A stretch of 64,000 nt of DNA from Draconibacterium halophilum (lineage in GTDB: Bacteria > Bacteroidota > Bacteroidia > Bacteroidales > Prolixibacteraceae), in NCBI RefSeq assembly GCF_010448835.1, contig NZ_CP048409.1, positions 3,761,501 to 3,825,500 of the forward strand, given 5' to 3'. The position numbers and the translations under genes were made by a program. Shown here piece by piece: positions 16,757 to 25,197 of the stretch. How positions within the stretch are numbered: position 1 is the first letter of the stretch; each line of letters starts with the position of its first letter. Below the pieces are notes generated by a model. The model saw only the letters and a program-made list of their open reading frames with translations, ran no database searches and had not been told where the DNA came from.

Positions 16757-18197
16757 TATCTACGTTTTCCCTAATCAGTTTGGCCAGTTTATCGTATTGC
16801 TCTTCTTTAAATTGTTGAAAATCGAATGCACTAACAGATTGCTTTCCCGCTGCTTTCAAAATTCGGCTCACCACTTTATTATTATCAAAAATACCATGAA
16901 TGTAGGTTCCCCAGGTTCTTTCACAAAGGTAATAACCATCCTCCTTTTGGCCATTTACAATACAGGTAGGGCTCAATTTTTTGGCAATCGTTTCGCCCAT
17001 ATGAATTTCGTAACCTTTGCCTTCCTCTTCGTTTTGAAAAATAAACGAACATTGCTCTGTCACTTTTTCTTCGGTAAGAATTGTCTCTACCGGTAAAATT
17101 CCCAGACCGGGAACTTTTCCTATTTGACCTTCAACATGGTGCGGATCGGCAATCCACTCGCCCATCATCTGAAAACCACCACAAATTCCATAAACAGCTT
17201 TTCCTTGCTGGTGAGCTTTTTTTACGGCAGATGCCATTCCACGTTTCTGAAGAAATAAAACATCGGCAATAGTATTTTTTGAGCCAGGCAAAATTACAAT
17301 ATCTGCCTTATCGATATCTTCAGGCGATGCCGCATAAAACAGGTTAACTTCCGGTAAGTGCTCCAAATAATTAAAATCAGTAAAATTCGACATGTGTGGT
17401 AAAAGCACCACCGCAATATTGGTCTTCCCTTCCACGGCTTTAAACTGCTTTTTATCAACTACTACCGAATCCTCATCATCAATATAAATATCGCGAAAGT
17501 ACGGAATAATGCCAACTACCGGCACCCCACAAAGCTCCTCCAGTTTTTTAGCACCATCTTCAAACAGGGAAATATCGCCCCTGAATTTATTAATGATTAT
17601 TCCTTTCACCAGCTTACGCTCTTGCTTGGGCAACAAAAGCATTGTTCCGTATACGCTACCAAAAACACCACCTTTGTCAATATCGGCAATAAGGTAAGTT
17701 GCGGCATTTTTCTCCACCGCAACCCGCATATTTGTAATATCCTTTTCCCAAAGATTTACTTCCGAGATACTTCCTGCTCCTTCTACAACAATCGGGTTAA
17801 ATTCCGCTTCCAGGTGCGAAAATGCATTCATGGCTTCGCTAAACAGAAAATCGCGATCGGTTTCGTTAAAATATGCTTTGGCTGATTTATTGGCCCATGG
17901 TTTACCATTCAACACAATTTGCGAATCCATGTAACTTGTTGGTTTCAACAGCACAGGATTCATTTCAACCCGGCAATCAATACCACATGCTTCGGCTTGA
18001 ACTGCCTGAGCACGGCCAATTTCCAAACCATCAGAAGTAGGAAAACTATTGAGCGACATGTTTTGTGCTTTAAACGGAGCCGGAGACAACGCATCCTGTT
18101 TAAAAATACGGCAGAATCCGGCATTTATTACACTTTTCCCAACATCGGAGCCGGTACCGACAAACATTATAGGGCGGTATTTTTGTATCTTATTCAT
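16722..18197 (-). CDS. cobQ: Cobyric acid synthase
   Basis: ATP- and glutamine-dependent amidation of adenosylcobyrinate a,c-diamide at four side chains. I chose the start at MNKIQKYRPIMFVGTGSDVGKS (nt 18197); a longer frame from 18278 adds 27 unconserved residues that overlap cobC. The N-terminal P-loop-like synthetase domain has GTGSDVGKS and FKAQNMSLNSF, and the C-terminal glutamine amidotransferase domain has VYGICGGFQMMG with the catalytic Cys and TYIHGIFDN with the catalytic His. It overlaps the cobC stop by 8 nt. Confidence 0.96.
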   Translation of the reverse strand: MNKIQKYRPIMFVGTGSDVGKSVINAGFCRIFKQDALSPAPFKAQNMSLNSFPTSDGLEIGRAQAVQAEACGIDCRVEMNPVLLKPTSYMDSQIVLNGKPWANKSAKAYFNETDRDFLFSEAMNAFSHLEAEFNPIVVEGAGSISEVNLWEKDITNMRVAVEKNAATYLIADIDKGGVFGSVYGTMLLLPKQERKLVKGIIINKFRGDISLFEDGAKKLEELCGVPVVGIIPYFRDIYIDDEDSVVVDKKQFKAVEGKTNIAVVLLPHMSNFTDFNYLEHLPEVNLFYAASPEDIDKADIVILPGSKNTIADVLFLQKRGMASAVKKAHQQGKAVYGICGGFQMMGEWIADPHHVEGQIGKVPGLGILPVETILTEEKVTEQCSFIFQNEEEGKGYEIHMGETIAKKLSPTCIVNGQKEDGYYLCERTWGTYIHGIFDNNKVVSRILKAAGKQSVSAFDFQQFKEEQYDKLAKLIRENVDIGYIYKSMEIE

Positions 18198-18738
18198 GCT
18201 TCTTAATCTCCAATATAGTAACGCTGCCATAGGGCGGTTTAAAATTTTCAAACAAATCGCCAATGGGTACTCCTTCAATTACACTTTTTAGAATACGAAT
18301 GACTCCGGCATGGGTAACGACGGCAATATTTTTAGTATTATATTTCTTTATTTCGTTGATAAACGCGGAAACACGCTTCATCATTTCCGGATAAGACTCG
18401 CCATTTTTTGTAGCCTGTATTTTATAATTATTCATCCAGCACTTTCCTTCACGACCGGCGTAAATATCATCCCATGATTGCATTTCCCAATCTCCAAAAT
18501 TTAGTTCTTTTAAACGTGAATCGTATTTAATATCGGTTTGCACGAAAAGACTTTCAGTCAATTTCCGGCAGCGGATGAGCGGACTGGACCATATTTGATC
18601 AAAGTTTACACTTTTAATTTCCTGCGCCAGCTTTTTCTGTTCTTCGTAAAACGAGCCGGCCACATCAACATCAGTTTGCCCGTAACAAATGCCAGCCTTT
18701 ACATTTACACGCGTATGTCGGATCGCATAGATATTCAT
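18190..18738 (-). CDS. cobC: Alpha-ribazole phosphatase CobC, histidine phosphatase family
   Basis: Removes the phosphate from alpha-ribazole 5'-phosphate or from adenosylcobalamin phosphate. I chose the start at MNIYAIRHTRVNVKAGICYG (nt 18738), which has the phosphohistidine motif IRHT at residues 6-9; the longer frame from 18786 runs into cobS. YGQTDVDVAGSF, WSSPLIRCRKLTESL and VVTHAGVIRIL carry the other catalytic residues. The start overlaps the cobS stop by 4 nt and the stop overlaps the cobQ start by 8 nt, showing tight coupling. Confidence 0.93.
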   Translation of the reverse strand: MNIYAIRHTRVNVKAGICYGQTDVDVAGSFYEEQKKLAQEIKSVNFDQIWSSPLIRCRKLTESLFVQTDIKYDSRLKELNFGDWEMQSWDDIYAGREGKCWMNNYKIQATKNGESYPEMMKRVSAFINEIKKYNTKNIAVVTHAGVIRILKSVIEGVPIGDLFENFKPPYGSVTILEIKKHE

Positions 18739-19370
18739 AAAGAATTCTGATAAGCGAGAATACACAAATAGAAAAACACTTCGCAAAGTTGTTGCAACGC
18801 GCCCAATACATCACCGGTGTAGCCGTCTAATTTTCGTGTTATGTAATTTCGGAAGAAGAATGTTACAATTAGCAATACCGCCACTGCCAGCACTACCTCC
18901 TGCCACTCGAGAAATACCAACGAAATGCAACCCGTTATCAGAGCAAATAACAATGAAAACAGCGAATCGGCCTTCCCTACAGGTTTTGTTTTGCTACTTG
19001 CATCAAGGCGTGCATATTTTGATGAATAAATAAGTAGAACCGGAAAAACACGGCTAATGGCGTGTCCTGCGATTAAGATTAATGGTATTCTTGTGGGTTC
19101 CAGGTGCATTAGAGACAGGAATTTCGCGACCAGGACAAACAATATACCAACAGTTCCATAAGTGCCGATACGACTGTCTTTCATGATTTCCAAAATACGC
19201 TCGGGGGTGTATCCGCCGCCAAAACCATCGCAGAAATCGGCAAATCCATCCTCATGAAAAGCTCCGGTTAACAAAATAGTTGCAACCATACTCAGAACCA
19301 CAGCCACTGACACCGGTAGTATTACTCCGAACATTGAAAAAACCAGTGCCCCACTCCTCCCACAATCCAT
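18735..19370 (-). CDS. cobS: Adenosylcobinamide-GDP ribazoletransferase, main part after a frameshift
   Basis: Membrane enzyme that attaches alpha-ribazole to adenosylcobinamide-GDP, the last assembly step. This frame gives family residues from ALVFSMFGVILP to the end: LLTGAFHEDGFADFCDGFGG, PERILEIMKDSRIGTYGTVG, and later membrane helices. The first seven codons (MDCGRSG) are out-of-frame translation, not a true N terminus. The real N terminus lies at 19322-19495 in another frame; one extra G in the GGGG run at about 19349-19352 would join them as GGVGALVF, giving about 250 aa, the usual length. Confidence 0.92.
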   Translation of the reverse strand: MDCGRSGALVFSMFGVILPVSVAVVLSMVATILLTGAFHEDGFADFCDGFGGGYTPERILEIMKDSRIGTYGTVGILFVLVAKFLSLMHLEPTRIPLILIAGHAISRVFPVLLIYSSKYARLDASSKTKPVGKADSLFSLLFALITGCISLVFLEWQEVVLAVAVLLIVTFFFRNYITRKLDGYTGDVLGALQQLCEVFFYLCILAYQNSL

Positions 19371-19495
19371 CCGATTATGGGGAAGTACCGTGTTGATTTG
19401 TTGAGCATTTTCTCCGACCAGCCTTGGATGTGGCCAACCGGAATACGGGTGTAAAACATCAGGGCGGTAAGGAATATTTTGATTTCGTTTTTCAT
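19322..19495 (-). CDS. cobS: N-terminal fragment of cobS (frameshift)
   Basis: A 57-codon frame beginning ATG at 19495: MKNEIKIFLTALMFYTRIPV, then WSEKMLNKSTRYFPIIGWIV, which is the canonical CobS N terminus. After GGVG the frame turns into HWFFQCSE and stops. The correct continuation ALVFSMF is found in the -1 frame straight after GTGGGG. It starts 22 nt after the cobT stop. Confidence 0.88.
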   Translation of the reverse strand: MKNEIKIFLTALMFYTRIPVGHIQGWSEKMLNKSTRYFPIIGWIVGGVGHWFFQCSE

Positions 19496-19517
19496 ATAGT
19501 TGGCTTTAATCAGCCTG

Positions 19518-20606
19518 CTATTCTTTGTTACTTACACCGGCATCTTCCATACTACTCATCTCATTCAGGAAATTTACAGCAGATTTTACCAAAGGCAATG
19601 CCACCGCTGCACCTCCTCCTTCGCCCAGGCGCATTCCCAACTGAAGCAAAGGTTTTACGCCCAGAAATTCCAACATTAATTTATGCCCTTTTTCGTCGGA
19701 ACTGTGGCAAAAGATACAATTTTCTTTTACTGAAGCATCAAACTGAATAGCTGTTAAGAGAGCGGCAGTAGAAATAAAACCATCGATAAGGATGATCATA
19801 TTTTGCTTTTTTGCTTCGAGGTAGGCGCCGGTCATTGCAGCAATTTCCAGGCCTCCAAATGTGGTTAAAACTTCCTCAGCCGATTGAGGATCATATTTTT
19901 CTGAAATTTCTTTTAATATTCTTGTTTTCCGATCTAGCTGCTTATCTCCCAAACCTGATCCACGTCCGGTGCAATCTTCAATAGGATGACCTGTAAATTT
20001 GTGCATTAACAGCGATGAAGAAGAGGTATTCCCAATTCCCATTTCGCCACAAGCGACGGTATTGCAACCCTTGGCGACCTCAACACGAACGGCTTTACAC
20101 CCGACTTCCATTGCTGCCCGGCACTCTCCAATTGTCATGGCTGGTTCTTTTCGCATGTTACAAGTACCACGAGCAATTTTGGCATTTACTACCGGCAGGT
20201 TTTCAGAAAAATCATAATCAACCCCCACATCAAAAACCTTTAGTTCCATTTCGTTCTGACGACAGAAAACATTGATGGATGCACCTCCTGCACAAAAATT
20301 CATTACCATTTGCCAGGTTACATCTTTGGGGTACGGACTAATTCCTTCGTCGGCCAAACCATGATCGGCGGCAAAAACCAGGTGCGCCGGATTTTCAATT
20401 TTTGGCGACAATGTATTTTGTACCAGCCCGACTTGAAGGGCAATCTCTTCAAGCACACCAAGCGAACCAAGTGGCTTGGTTTTGTTATCTATTTTGTGTT
20501 GAAGAAGCCCCTCTAAATCTCCCCAAAGGGGAGACTTTTTCTTCCCTTCAACATTGGTAGCATGTTTGTTGTCTGCAATTGCGTTCTTTATTTTTTCTTC
20601 CATCAT
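19518..20606 (-). CDS. cobT: Nicotinate-nucleotide--dimethylbenzimidazole phosphoribosyltransferase
   Basis: Makes alpha-ribazole phosphate from nicotinate mononucleotide and a lower-ligand base. It is 362 aa. NKTKPLGSLGVLEEIALQVG, FAADHGLADEGISPYPKDV, GEMGIGNTSSSSLL and GFISTAALLTA are family motifs, and GMRLGEGGGAAVALPL holds the catalytic Glu region. The N terminus has an unusual insert, SPLWGDLEGL (nt 20504-20540), encoded by an intergenic-type palindromic repeat that stays in frame. The stop is 22 nt before the cobS start. Confidence 0.95.
   Translation of the reverse strand: MMEEKIKNAIADNKHATNVEGKKKSPLWGDLEGLLQHKIDNKTKPLGSLGVLEEIALQVGLVQNTLSPKIENPAHLVFAADHGLADEGISPYPKDVTWQMVMNFCAGGASINVFCRQNEMELKVFDVGVDYDFSENLPVVNAKIARGTCNMRKEPAMTIGECRAAMEVGCKAVRVEVAKGCNTVACGEMGIGNTSSSSLLMHKFTGHPIEDCTGRGSGLGDKQLDRKTRILKEISEKYDPQSAEEVLTTFGGLEIAAMTGAYLEAKKQNMIILIDGFISTAALLTAIQFDASVKENCIFCHSSDEKGHKLMLEFLGVKPLLQLGMRLGEGGGAAVALPLVKSAVNFLNEMSSMEDAGVSNKE
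20504..20540. repeat. Palindromic Bacteroidota repeat inside cobT
   Basis: AAGCCCCTCTAAATCTCCCC then AAAGGGGAGACTTTTT. It matches the left end of the intergenic element at 31946 almost base for base, and has the inner palindrome TCTCCCC-AAA-GGGGAGA. Here it encodes part of the cobT N terminus. Confidence 0.75.
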
Positions 20607-20641
20607 TTATGGGTTATATACATTTAGTGCAGTATTAAAAT

Positions 20642-21199
20642 TTAAGCATAAGACGCTTCGTAACCCTCTCCTTTGTGCGGGTCGGGGGAGGCTTTCACTT
20701 GTATAGGTATTCCGGAAACCATAAGAAAAACTTCGTTGGCCGTTTGTGCAATGTACTGGTTCATCCAGCCTTGCAGATCGGCAAATTTGCGGGCCATTTC
20801 ATTTTCAGGATGAACTCCCATTCCCAATTCGTTGCTTACCACAAAAAGCTCCATGTTCTGGTTAATAAATTTATTCCACTCACGTTTGGCCAGTTCAAGG
20901 CTGGTATCCACATCATTCTTATTCTGATAAAAAATGTTTGTTAACCACAGCGTAATACAATCAAGCAGCACTGTTTTTCCTGTCAGGACGTGTTTGCTAA
21001 TCTCGATTTCTTCTTCAATTGTTATCCACTGTTCGCCCCTATCGGACTGATGGCGTTTTACGCGCTTATGAAAATCTTCGTCCCAGATACGTGCAGTTGC
21101 CAGATATACCGGAGACGCCGAACTTTCTTCTGCACGTTTTTGAGCAAAACTACTTTTCCCTGATCGTTGACCGCCTGTTATAAATGTGATTTGTGCCAT
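20642..21199 (-). CDS. cobU: Adenosylcobinamide kinase / cobinamide-phosphate guanylyltransferase
   Basis: Phosphorylates adenosylcobinamide and adds GMP. I chose the start at MAQITFITGGQRSGKSSFAQ (nt 21199), which places the P-loop GGQRSGKSS at the N terminus. Further motifs: YLATARIWDEDFHKRVKRHQ with the conserved His, LLDCITLWLTN and VSNELGMGVHPENEMARKF. Relatives usually end near GIPIQVK; here 16 more residues, ASPDPHKGEGYEASYA, look derived from a repeat. cobT follows 35 nt later. Confidence 0.95.
   Translation of the reverse strand: MAQITFITGGQRSGKSSFAQKRAEESSASPVYLATARIWDEDFHKRVKRHQSDRGEQWITIEEEIEISKHVLTGKTVLLDCITLWLTNIFYQNKNDVDTSLELAKREWNKFINQNMELFVVSNELGMGVHPENEMARKFADLQGWMNQYIAQTANEVFLMVSGIPIQVKASPDPHKGEGYEASYA
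20663..20694. repeat. Degenerate repeat forming the cobU C terminus
   Basis: CCCTCTCCTTTGTGCGGGTC then GGGGGAGGCTTT resembles the common Bacteroidota intergenic repeat with CCTCTCC-TTTG-GGGG-AGG. It encodes the unconserved tail of CobU. Family membership is judged by eye. Confidence 0.45.
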
Positions 21200-21222
21200 A
21201 CTTTGTTTTTTCAACTGACAAT

Positions 21223-21426
21223 TCAAATGCTTCGCCTAATCAACAAAATGGGGGCTTCCAAAACAGAAAGCCCTTTTTCCCAATTTGTTTCGATTTTCAG
21301 TTTTGGATGATTTACCGATCCAAAATCTATTTCAACAGTAACCTTTTCTCCGCCTTTGGCAAAGGCCGATAATCCTAAGAAGCAGGCCAACAGCAGATAA
21401 AGGCAGAATATTTTTAATTTTTTTAT
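21223..21426 (-). pseudogene. Remnant of a small exported DUF4430/transcobalamin-like protein
   Basis: A 67-codon frame starts directly after the BtuG-like stop: IKKLKIFCLYLLLACFLGLS then AFAKGGEKVTVEIDFG and WEKGLSVLEA. It looks like a signal peptide plus the first strands of a DUF4430 (transcobalamin C-terminal-like) domain. Two defects suggest decay: the expected start codon is ATA rather than ATG, and the domain stops after VLEA with an unrelated PILLIRRSI tail and a stop. Such small proteins would suit a B12 uptake locus. The domain call is from memory of the family pattern. Confidence 0.5.
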
Positions 21427-21429
21427 TGT

Positions 21430-22740
21430 TTATTCAACATCCAAAAGCATGAATGGCGCAATACCTGTTTCGTATTCATTCAGCTCTGTTCCGTCGGATG
21501 AGTATGTTATTACTGAACCATTTGAAGTTACATTGTCAGAAAAGAAACAAAACAATTTATTGTCGTAGTAACCCAACCCATTCAGGCCATTCACTCCATC
21601 TATGAATTTCTCGGCTTCGAAACTTTTTGATGCCACATCAAATACTGATACACCACCGGGCATTCCATATCCGCCGGTAGTTACTATATACAATTTCGAG
21701 AAGTCATCATTAAACTCAAAAACATCAACGTAGTTCATACTGCTTACTCCTTCCAAATCATATTTGGCCTCAAATTCATCGGTAGAAGTATTGATGTAAC
21801 CGATTCCCGTTTGAGTGGTTTCATCGCCATAAGCAACTCCCAGATTGATATACAGATTATTCTGCTCATCCTTTTCAAAATACGAAGGAATGTTGCCTTC
21901 GGGAAGATCGATATATGAAACCTCTTCCGTATCCAAATCGACTACTGCTACACGATTCGTATAATTTAATGCAGCATACAATTTGTTTCCGACAATAGCC
22001 AAACCTTCGGGGCCATAATGCACCGGAATTGTAGTTACAACTTCATTTGTAGTTAAATCCACTTTTGCAATGTACGACAAAGTAGGATCGGCATACACCG
22101 CACCTCCCCAGCATGAAACATACAGGTAATCGCCCAGCGCCTGACAATTGCGAGGGCTCACAATCTGATCGGTGATTCCATTTTCAGTCTGCTCAAATGT
22201 TTTAGCATCAACCCAAAAGATCTGATCGGCAGTATTTCCCGTCATATAAATTTCGCCGTTATAGTTGTAGGCAAACTGAATATTTGAAGTGATGTCCAAT
22301 CCGTTTGCTGAATTGTAATACTGATTAACCACCTTATCGGTATATTTATTGTATGCCGTAATGGTCGATTTATCTCCCGACCAGCTTCCGGCGTTAACAA
22401 TGTAAGCAAGGTTGGCATCAACATTTATTTGTTGGCTAACATATTTTTCGGATTGCCCTTCCTTCACACTTAAAGTTACATCATAAATACCTGGCTCGGA
22501 ATAAACATGCTCTACTGATTCATCATTTAACGTTGTTCCATCTCCCATATCCCAGGTATAAACAACATCCATATTCGACAACGAATTGTTTGTAAAATAA
22601 ACGGTATCTCCAACCTGAATATTTTCTTCAGGTGAGAAAGAAAAGCCCAGCGTTATATCTAAACTTTCATCATCATCGCAAGCAGTGAAAGCAATAGCCA
22701 ACACGGCCAAAAACATCAAAATTTTAAATCGGTTTTTCAT
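21430..22740 (-). CDS. BtuG-like surface lipoprotein with PKD domain and YncE-type beta-propeller
   Basis: A 436-aa protein with a lipoprotein signal, cleavage before Cys20 in AIAFTACDDDE; the acidic run after the Cys matches the surface-export signal of Bacteroidota lipoproteins. Residues ~25-110 form a PKD domain (YTWDMGDGTT, GIYDVTLSVKEG). The rest is a YncE-like propeller (YGPEGLAIVGNKLYAALNY, RVAVVDLDTEEVSYIDLPEG). In Bacteroides, BtuG is a propeller lipoprotein that binds B12 at the surface with BtuB. This gene follows btuB by 15 nt under a cobalamin riboswitch, so a BtuG-like role is likely; the PKD domain is an addition. Confidence 0.8.
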   Translation of the reverse strand: MKNRFKILMFLAVLAIAFTACDDDESLDITLGFSFSPEENIQVGDTVYFTNNSLSNMDVVYTWDMGDGTTLNDESVEHVYSEPGIYDVTLSVKEGQSEKYVSQQINVDANLAYIVNAGSWSGDKSTITAYNKYTDKVVNQYYNSANGLDITSNIQFAYNYNGEIYMTGNTADQIFWVDAKTFEQTENGITDQIVSPRNCQALGDYLYVSCWGGAVYADPTLSYIAKVDLTTNEVVTTIPVHYGPEGLAIVGNKLYAALNYTNRVAVVDLDTEEVSYIDLPEGNIPSYFEKDEQNNLYINLGVAYGDETTQTGIGYINTSTDEFEAKYDLEGVSSMNYVDVFEFNDDFSKLYIVTTGGYGMPGGVSVFDVASKSFEAEKFIDGVNGLNGLGYYDNKLFCFFSDNVTSNGSVITYSSDGTELNEYETGIAPFMLLDVE

Positions 22741-22755
22741 TTTGCAATTTGTTTT

Positions 22756-24690
22756 TTAGTTGAATTTATATGTAATACTTAATCGGTAGGCAATGCCGGG
22801 CATGGCGTAGCCCCAACTCGACTGATAATTGGTATCCTGTAAGTTGTTGATCATTCCGTTAATTCGGATTTGATTCTTGCTGTCGATTATCCAGTTGTAA
22901 CCAACAGCCACATTCATAAGAAAATAAGCATCGAGAATATTTTTCTGCTCCTCGTCAGTGAATTGCTCATCCGTGTAACTTCCGTCAATCGTAAAATCGA
23001 ATTTATTATAAGCTACCGTTGTGAAAAAATTACCGGCATGAAGTGGTACATATTCCAGCTGTCGGTTGAGTGCATTCGTGTTATTCTCCGACTCTTTTCG
23101 CTCTGCGGAAGTATAAGTATAATTTAGCCCCGAATTCGCTTTCAATCCCCAGATAGTATAATCCCAATCCGTCATAAACTCCAGCCCTTTACTTTGTACA
23201 TTTTCCACATTTGCGGCATACCAGTAAGAACCGCCGTTTTTCCACAAAATCCAGTCGTCCACATTCATCAGGAAAGCATTCAGTTTTATATTTCCGGAAA
23301 TGGTTCCCACACAGTAGCTCCACTTTGAACCGAATTCATAACTCATTCCTTTTTCGGGATTCAGGTCGGGATTTCCGCCGGGCACCCAAAAGCGGTCGTT
23401 AAACGTTGGAACACGATAACTCCGTGCAACATTTCCGGTAAACCTGAGTACATACTTTTCTTTTGAAAGTACCATGTAATTCAATCCAAACGACGGAGTA
23501 AACGGCACATCGTAATCGGTTACATAACCGTAGCGTAAATTCAGAGTTGCAGTTAAACGATTAAAGAAACGTTGGTAGTACGAAGCATACAAATCTACCC
23601 GATTCTCGTGTTTCAGCAATTCGGAATAAGCATAAACCGTGGGATAAATACGGGTAGCTTTTGCTCCGGCTTTGTAGCTGGCATTGGGCGAAAAATCGTG
23701 TTCAACAAATGCCTCGCCAATTATGCGTTGGGTTGTAATAGTATCGGAAGTATTTTCGTTGCTAACGGCATTATCATATACATATCCGCCGTTAATTTCG
23801 AATTTGAAGGGATTTTTGCGGTTTTTATAACCTGTCCAGATACGTACATGGTCATCTTTGTATTCTTCGCGTAAATCCGGATTACTAAGGTTGGTTTGCA
23901 TGTTTTGCTGAACAAGATGCCAGTCTTTTTCCAACCAAACATTAAATATAAAAAACTCATTCTTGTTGAACTTATAATTCAGCTCCTGCAGTAATCCCAT
24001 ATTTTCAATAGCGGCATTGTGCTGCGTATCTTCTATTTCAAAAATATCGTTTTCAAAATCGCGGTAGTTGGGGTTCGTAAATTTGAAATCATTGGTTTTC
24101 GCATAATAATATGCACGTGTAACAGCTTCAAACTTTCCGTTTCCCCAAAAGAGTTTTGTGCCGTAAAGCTGCTCACCAAACGATCCGTTTGCAATGCGGG
24201 CTTCGGCCTTAAAACCTCTGGCCCAGTTGTTTTGCAGGCCTAAATGAATGGCTCCGCCAATACTTCCCGAGCCGTTTACAGAACTGGCACTTCCAAACTG
24301 CACACCAATATTATCGAATAGGTAAATAGGTACATTGTTTACATTGGAATGGCCCAGTGTAAGCGAATTAATATTTATCCCGCCAAAATTAAAACTGGTA
24401 TGATCGGGCGCCGAGCCCCGAATACGAATTGTTGCCAAACCTCCGGCATTGGTTTTAAAAGCAATAGGCAAACTACGCGACAGCAATTGCTCAAGATTCC
24501 CATCCTGTGCCAGTGAAAACTGTTTGGCGTTGATACGTTCGATTTTGGCACCCGACTGGTATTTCTGTAACTTCCCGTAACTAACCACCTCTTCAACATG
24601 AACAGTATCAAGAATAGTAAATGGTTTTTGCGCTACAACACACGCCACTATGGCAACCATTAAAAACCCTAAAATAACAAACCTCCTCAT
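22756..24690 (-). CDS. btuB: TonB-dependent vitamin B12 receptor BtuB-like
   Basis: Outer-membrane receptor, about 644 aa from the chosen start MRRFVILGFLMVAIVACVVA (nt 24690), a clear signal peptide; a frame from 24807 would run into the riboswitch. A plug domain follows (IERINAKQFSLAQDGNLEQLL, TIRIRGSAPDHTSFNFGGIN), then a beta-barrel ending in AYRLSITYKFN with a terminal aromatic residue. The B12 substrate is inferred from the cobalamin riboswitch upstream and the cob genes downstream, because receptors of this family share motifs. Confidence 0.9.
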   Translation of the reverse strand: MRRFVILGFLMVAIVACVVAQKPFTILDTVHVEEVVSYGKLQKYQSGAKIERINAKQFSLAQDGNLEQLLSRSLPIAFKTNAGGLATIRIRGSAPDHTSFNFGGININSLTLGHSNVNNVPIYLFDNIGVQFGSASSVNGSGSIGGAIHLGLQNNWARGFKAEARIANGSFGEQLYGTKLFWGNGKFEAVTRAYYYAKTNDFKFTNPNYRDFENDIFEIEDTQHNAAIENMGLLQELNYKFNKNEFFIFNVWLEKDWHLVQQNMQTNLSNPDLREEYKDDHVRIWTGYKNRKNPFKFEINGGYVYDNAVSNENTSDTITTQRIIGEAFVEHDFSPNASYKAGAKATRIYPTVYAYSELLKHENRVDLYASYYQRFFNRLTATLNLRYGYVTDYDVPFTPSFGLNYMVLSKEKYVLRFTGNVARSYRVPTFNDRFWVPGGNPDLNPEKGMSYEFGSKWSYCVGTISGNIKLNAFLMNVDDWILWKNGGSYWYAANVENVQSKGLEFMTDWDYTIWGLKANSGLNYTYTSAERKESENNTNALNRQLEYVPLHAGNFFTTVAYNKFDFTIDGSYTDEQFTDEEQKNILDAYFLMNVAVGYNWIIDSKNQIRINGMINNLQDTNYQSSWGYAMPGIAYRLSITYKFN

Positions 24691-24788
24691 TACAACATTT
24701 TTAAGGAGCTTTGGATAATCGGTGAAAAATATTGAAATATTTCTCAAGCTTTTTATCCCGAAGCTTAATTTATAACTGTTGAATTTAT

Positions 24789-24945
24789 GGCAGGTCTTCT
24801 GGCTCATCCCGGTTATTGATGCCTTCCCTCCCTTTATTGCCGGGAAGTGGCGTGTAGTTCAATAACACAATCCGTCAAACGACAGATAGGATTTACAGCT
24901 GCGGGTACAGCTCCGGTTTTTCACCGGATTCCCTTTTCATCTAAT
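24789..24945 (-). promoter_or_regulatory. Cobalamin riboswitch upstream of btuB-cob operon
   Basis: On the minus strand: AAAAGGGAATCCGGTG, GAGCTGTACCCGCAGCTGTAA, the GCCACT box (CACGCCACTTCCC), GGGAAGGC and GAGCCAGAAGACCTGCC occur in the order of the conserved cobalamin aptamer core. The leader then continues about 100 nt to the btuB start. It should lower expression of the downstream uptake and assembly genes when adenosylcobalamin is abundant. Confidence 0.95.
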
Positions 24946-24982
24946 TTCTGAAACAGAAATTTTAAGAACCTAAATTCACTGA

Positions 24983-24990
24983 CAAAGATA
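24983..24990 (-). promoter_or_regulatory. -7 promoter element for the btuB-cob operon
   Basis: CAAAGATA on the plus strand reads TATCTTTG on the minus strand, a perfect TAnnTTTG core, about 40 nt before the riboswitch core. A TTGTC about 20 nt farther upstream could be the -33 element. Confidence 0.6.
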
Positions 24991-25149
24991 AGCAAGTGTT
25001 TTTAACATCGACAATTTAATTAAGAAAGATGGCGTTGGCTGAGCTGATAATTATTAACAAGCCGGTTGATAAAACAGCAAAAGAGTTGTGAGTCTGTTTA
25101 ATAGCAAATTAAAGCGGGTAAACAACAAATATAATTTTGAATTAAGAAT

Positions 25150-25168
25150 GCCGATTTATAAAATCGGC
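25150..25168 (-). terminator. Possible terminator of btuFCD
   Basis: GCCGATTT-ATA-AAATCGGC is a perfect 8-bp hairpin about 30 nt after the btuD stop. No T run follows on the minus strand (ATTCTTAATTC), so termination would be weak. Confidence 0.35.
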
Positions 25169-25197
25169 AACTGACAAACTTGAACTTAAACAATGGA

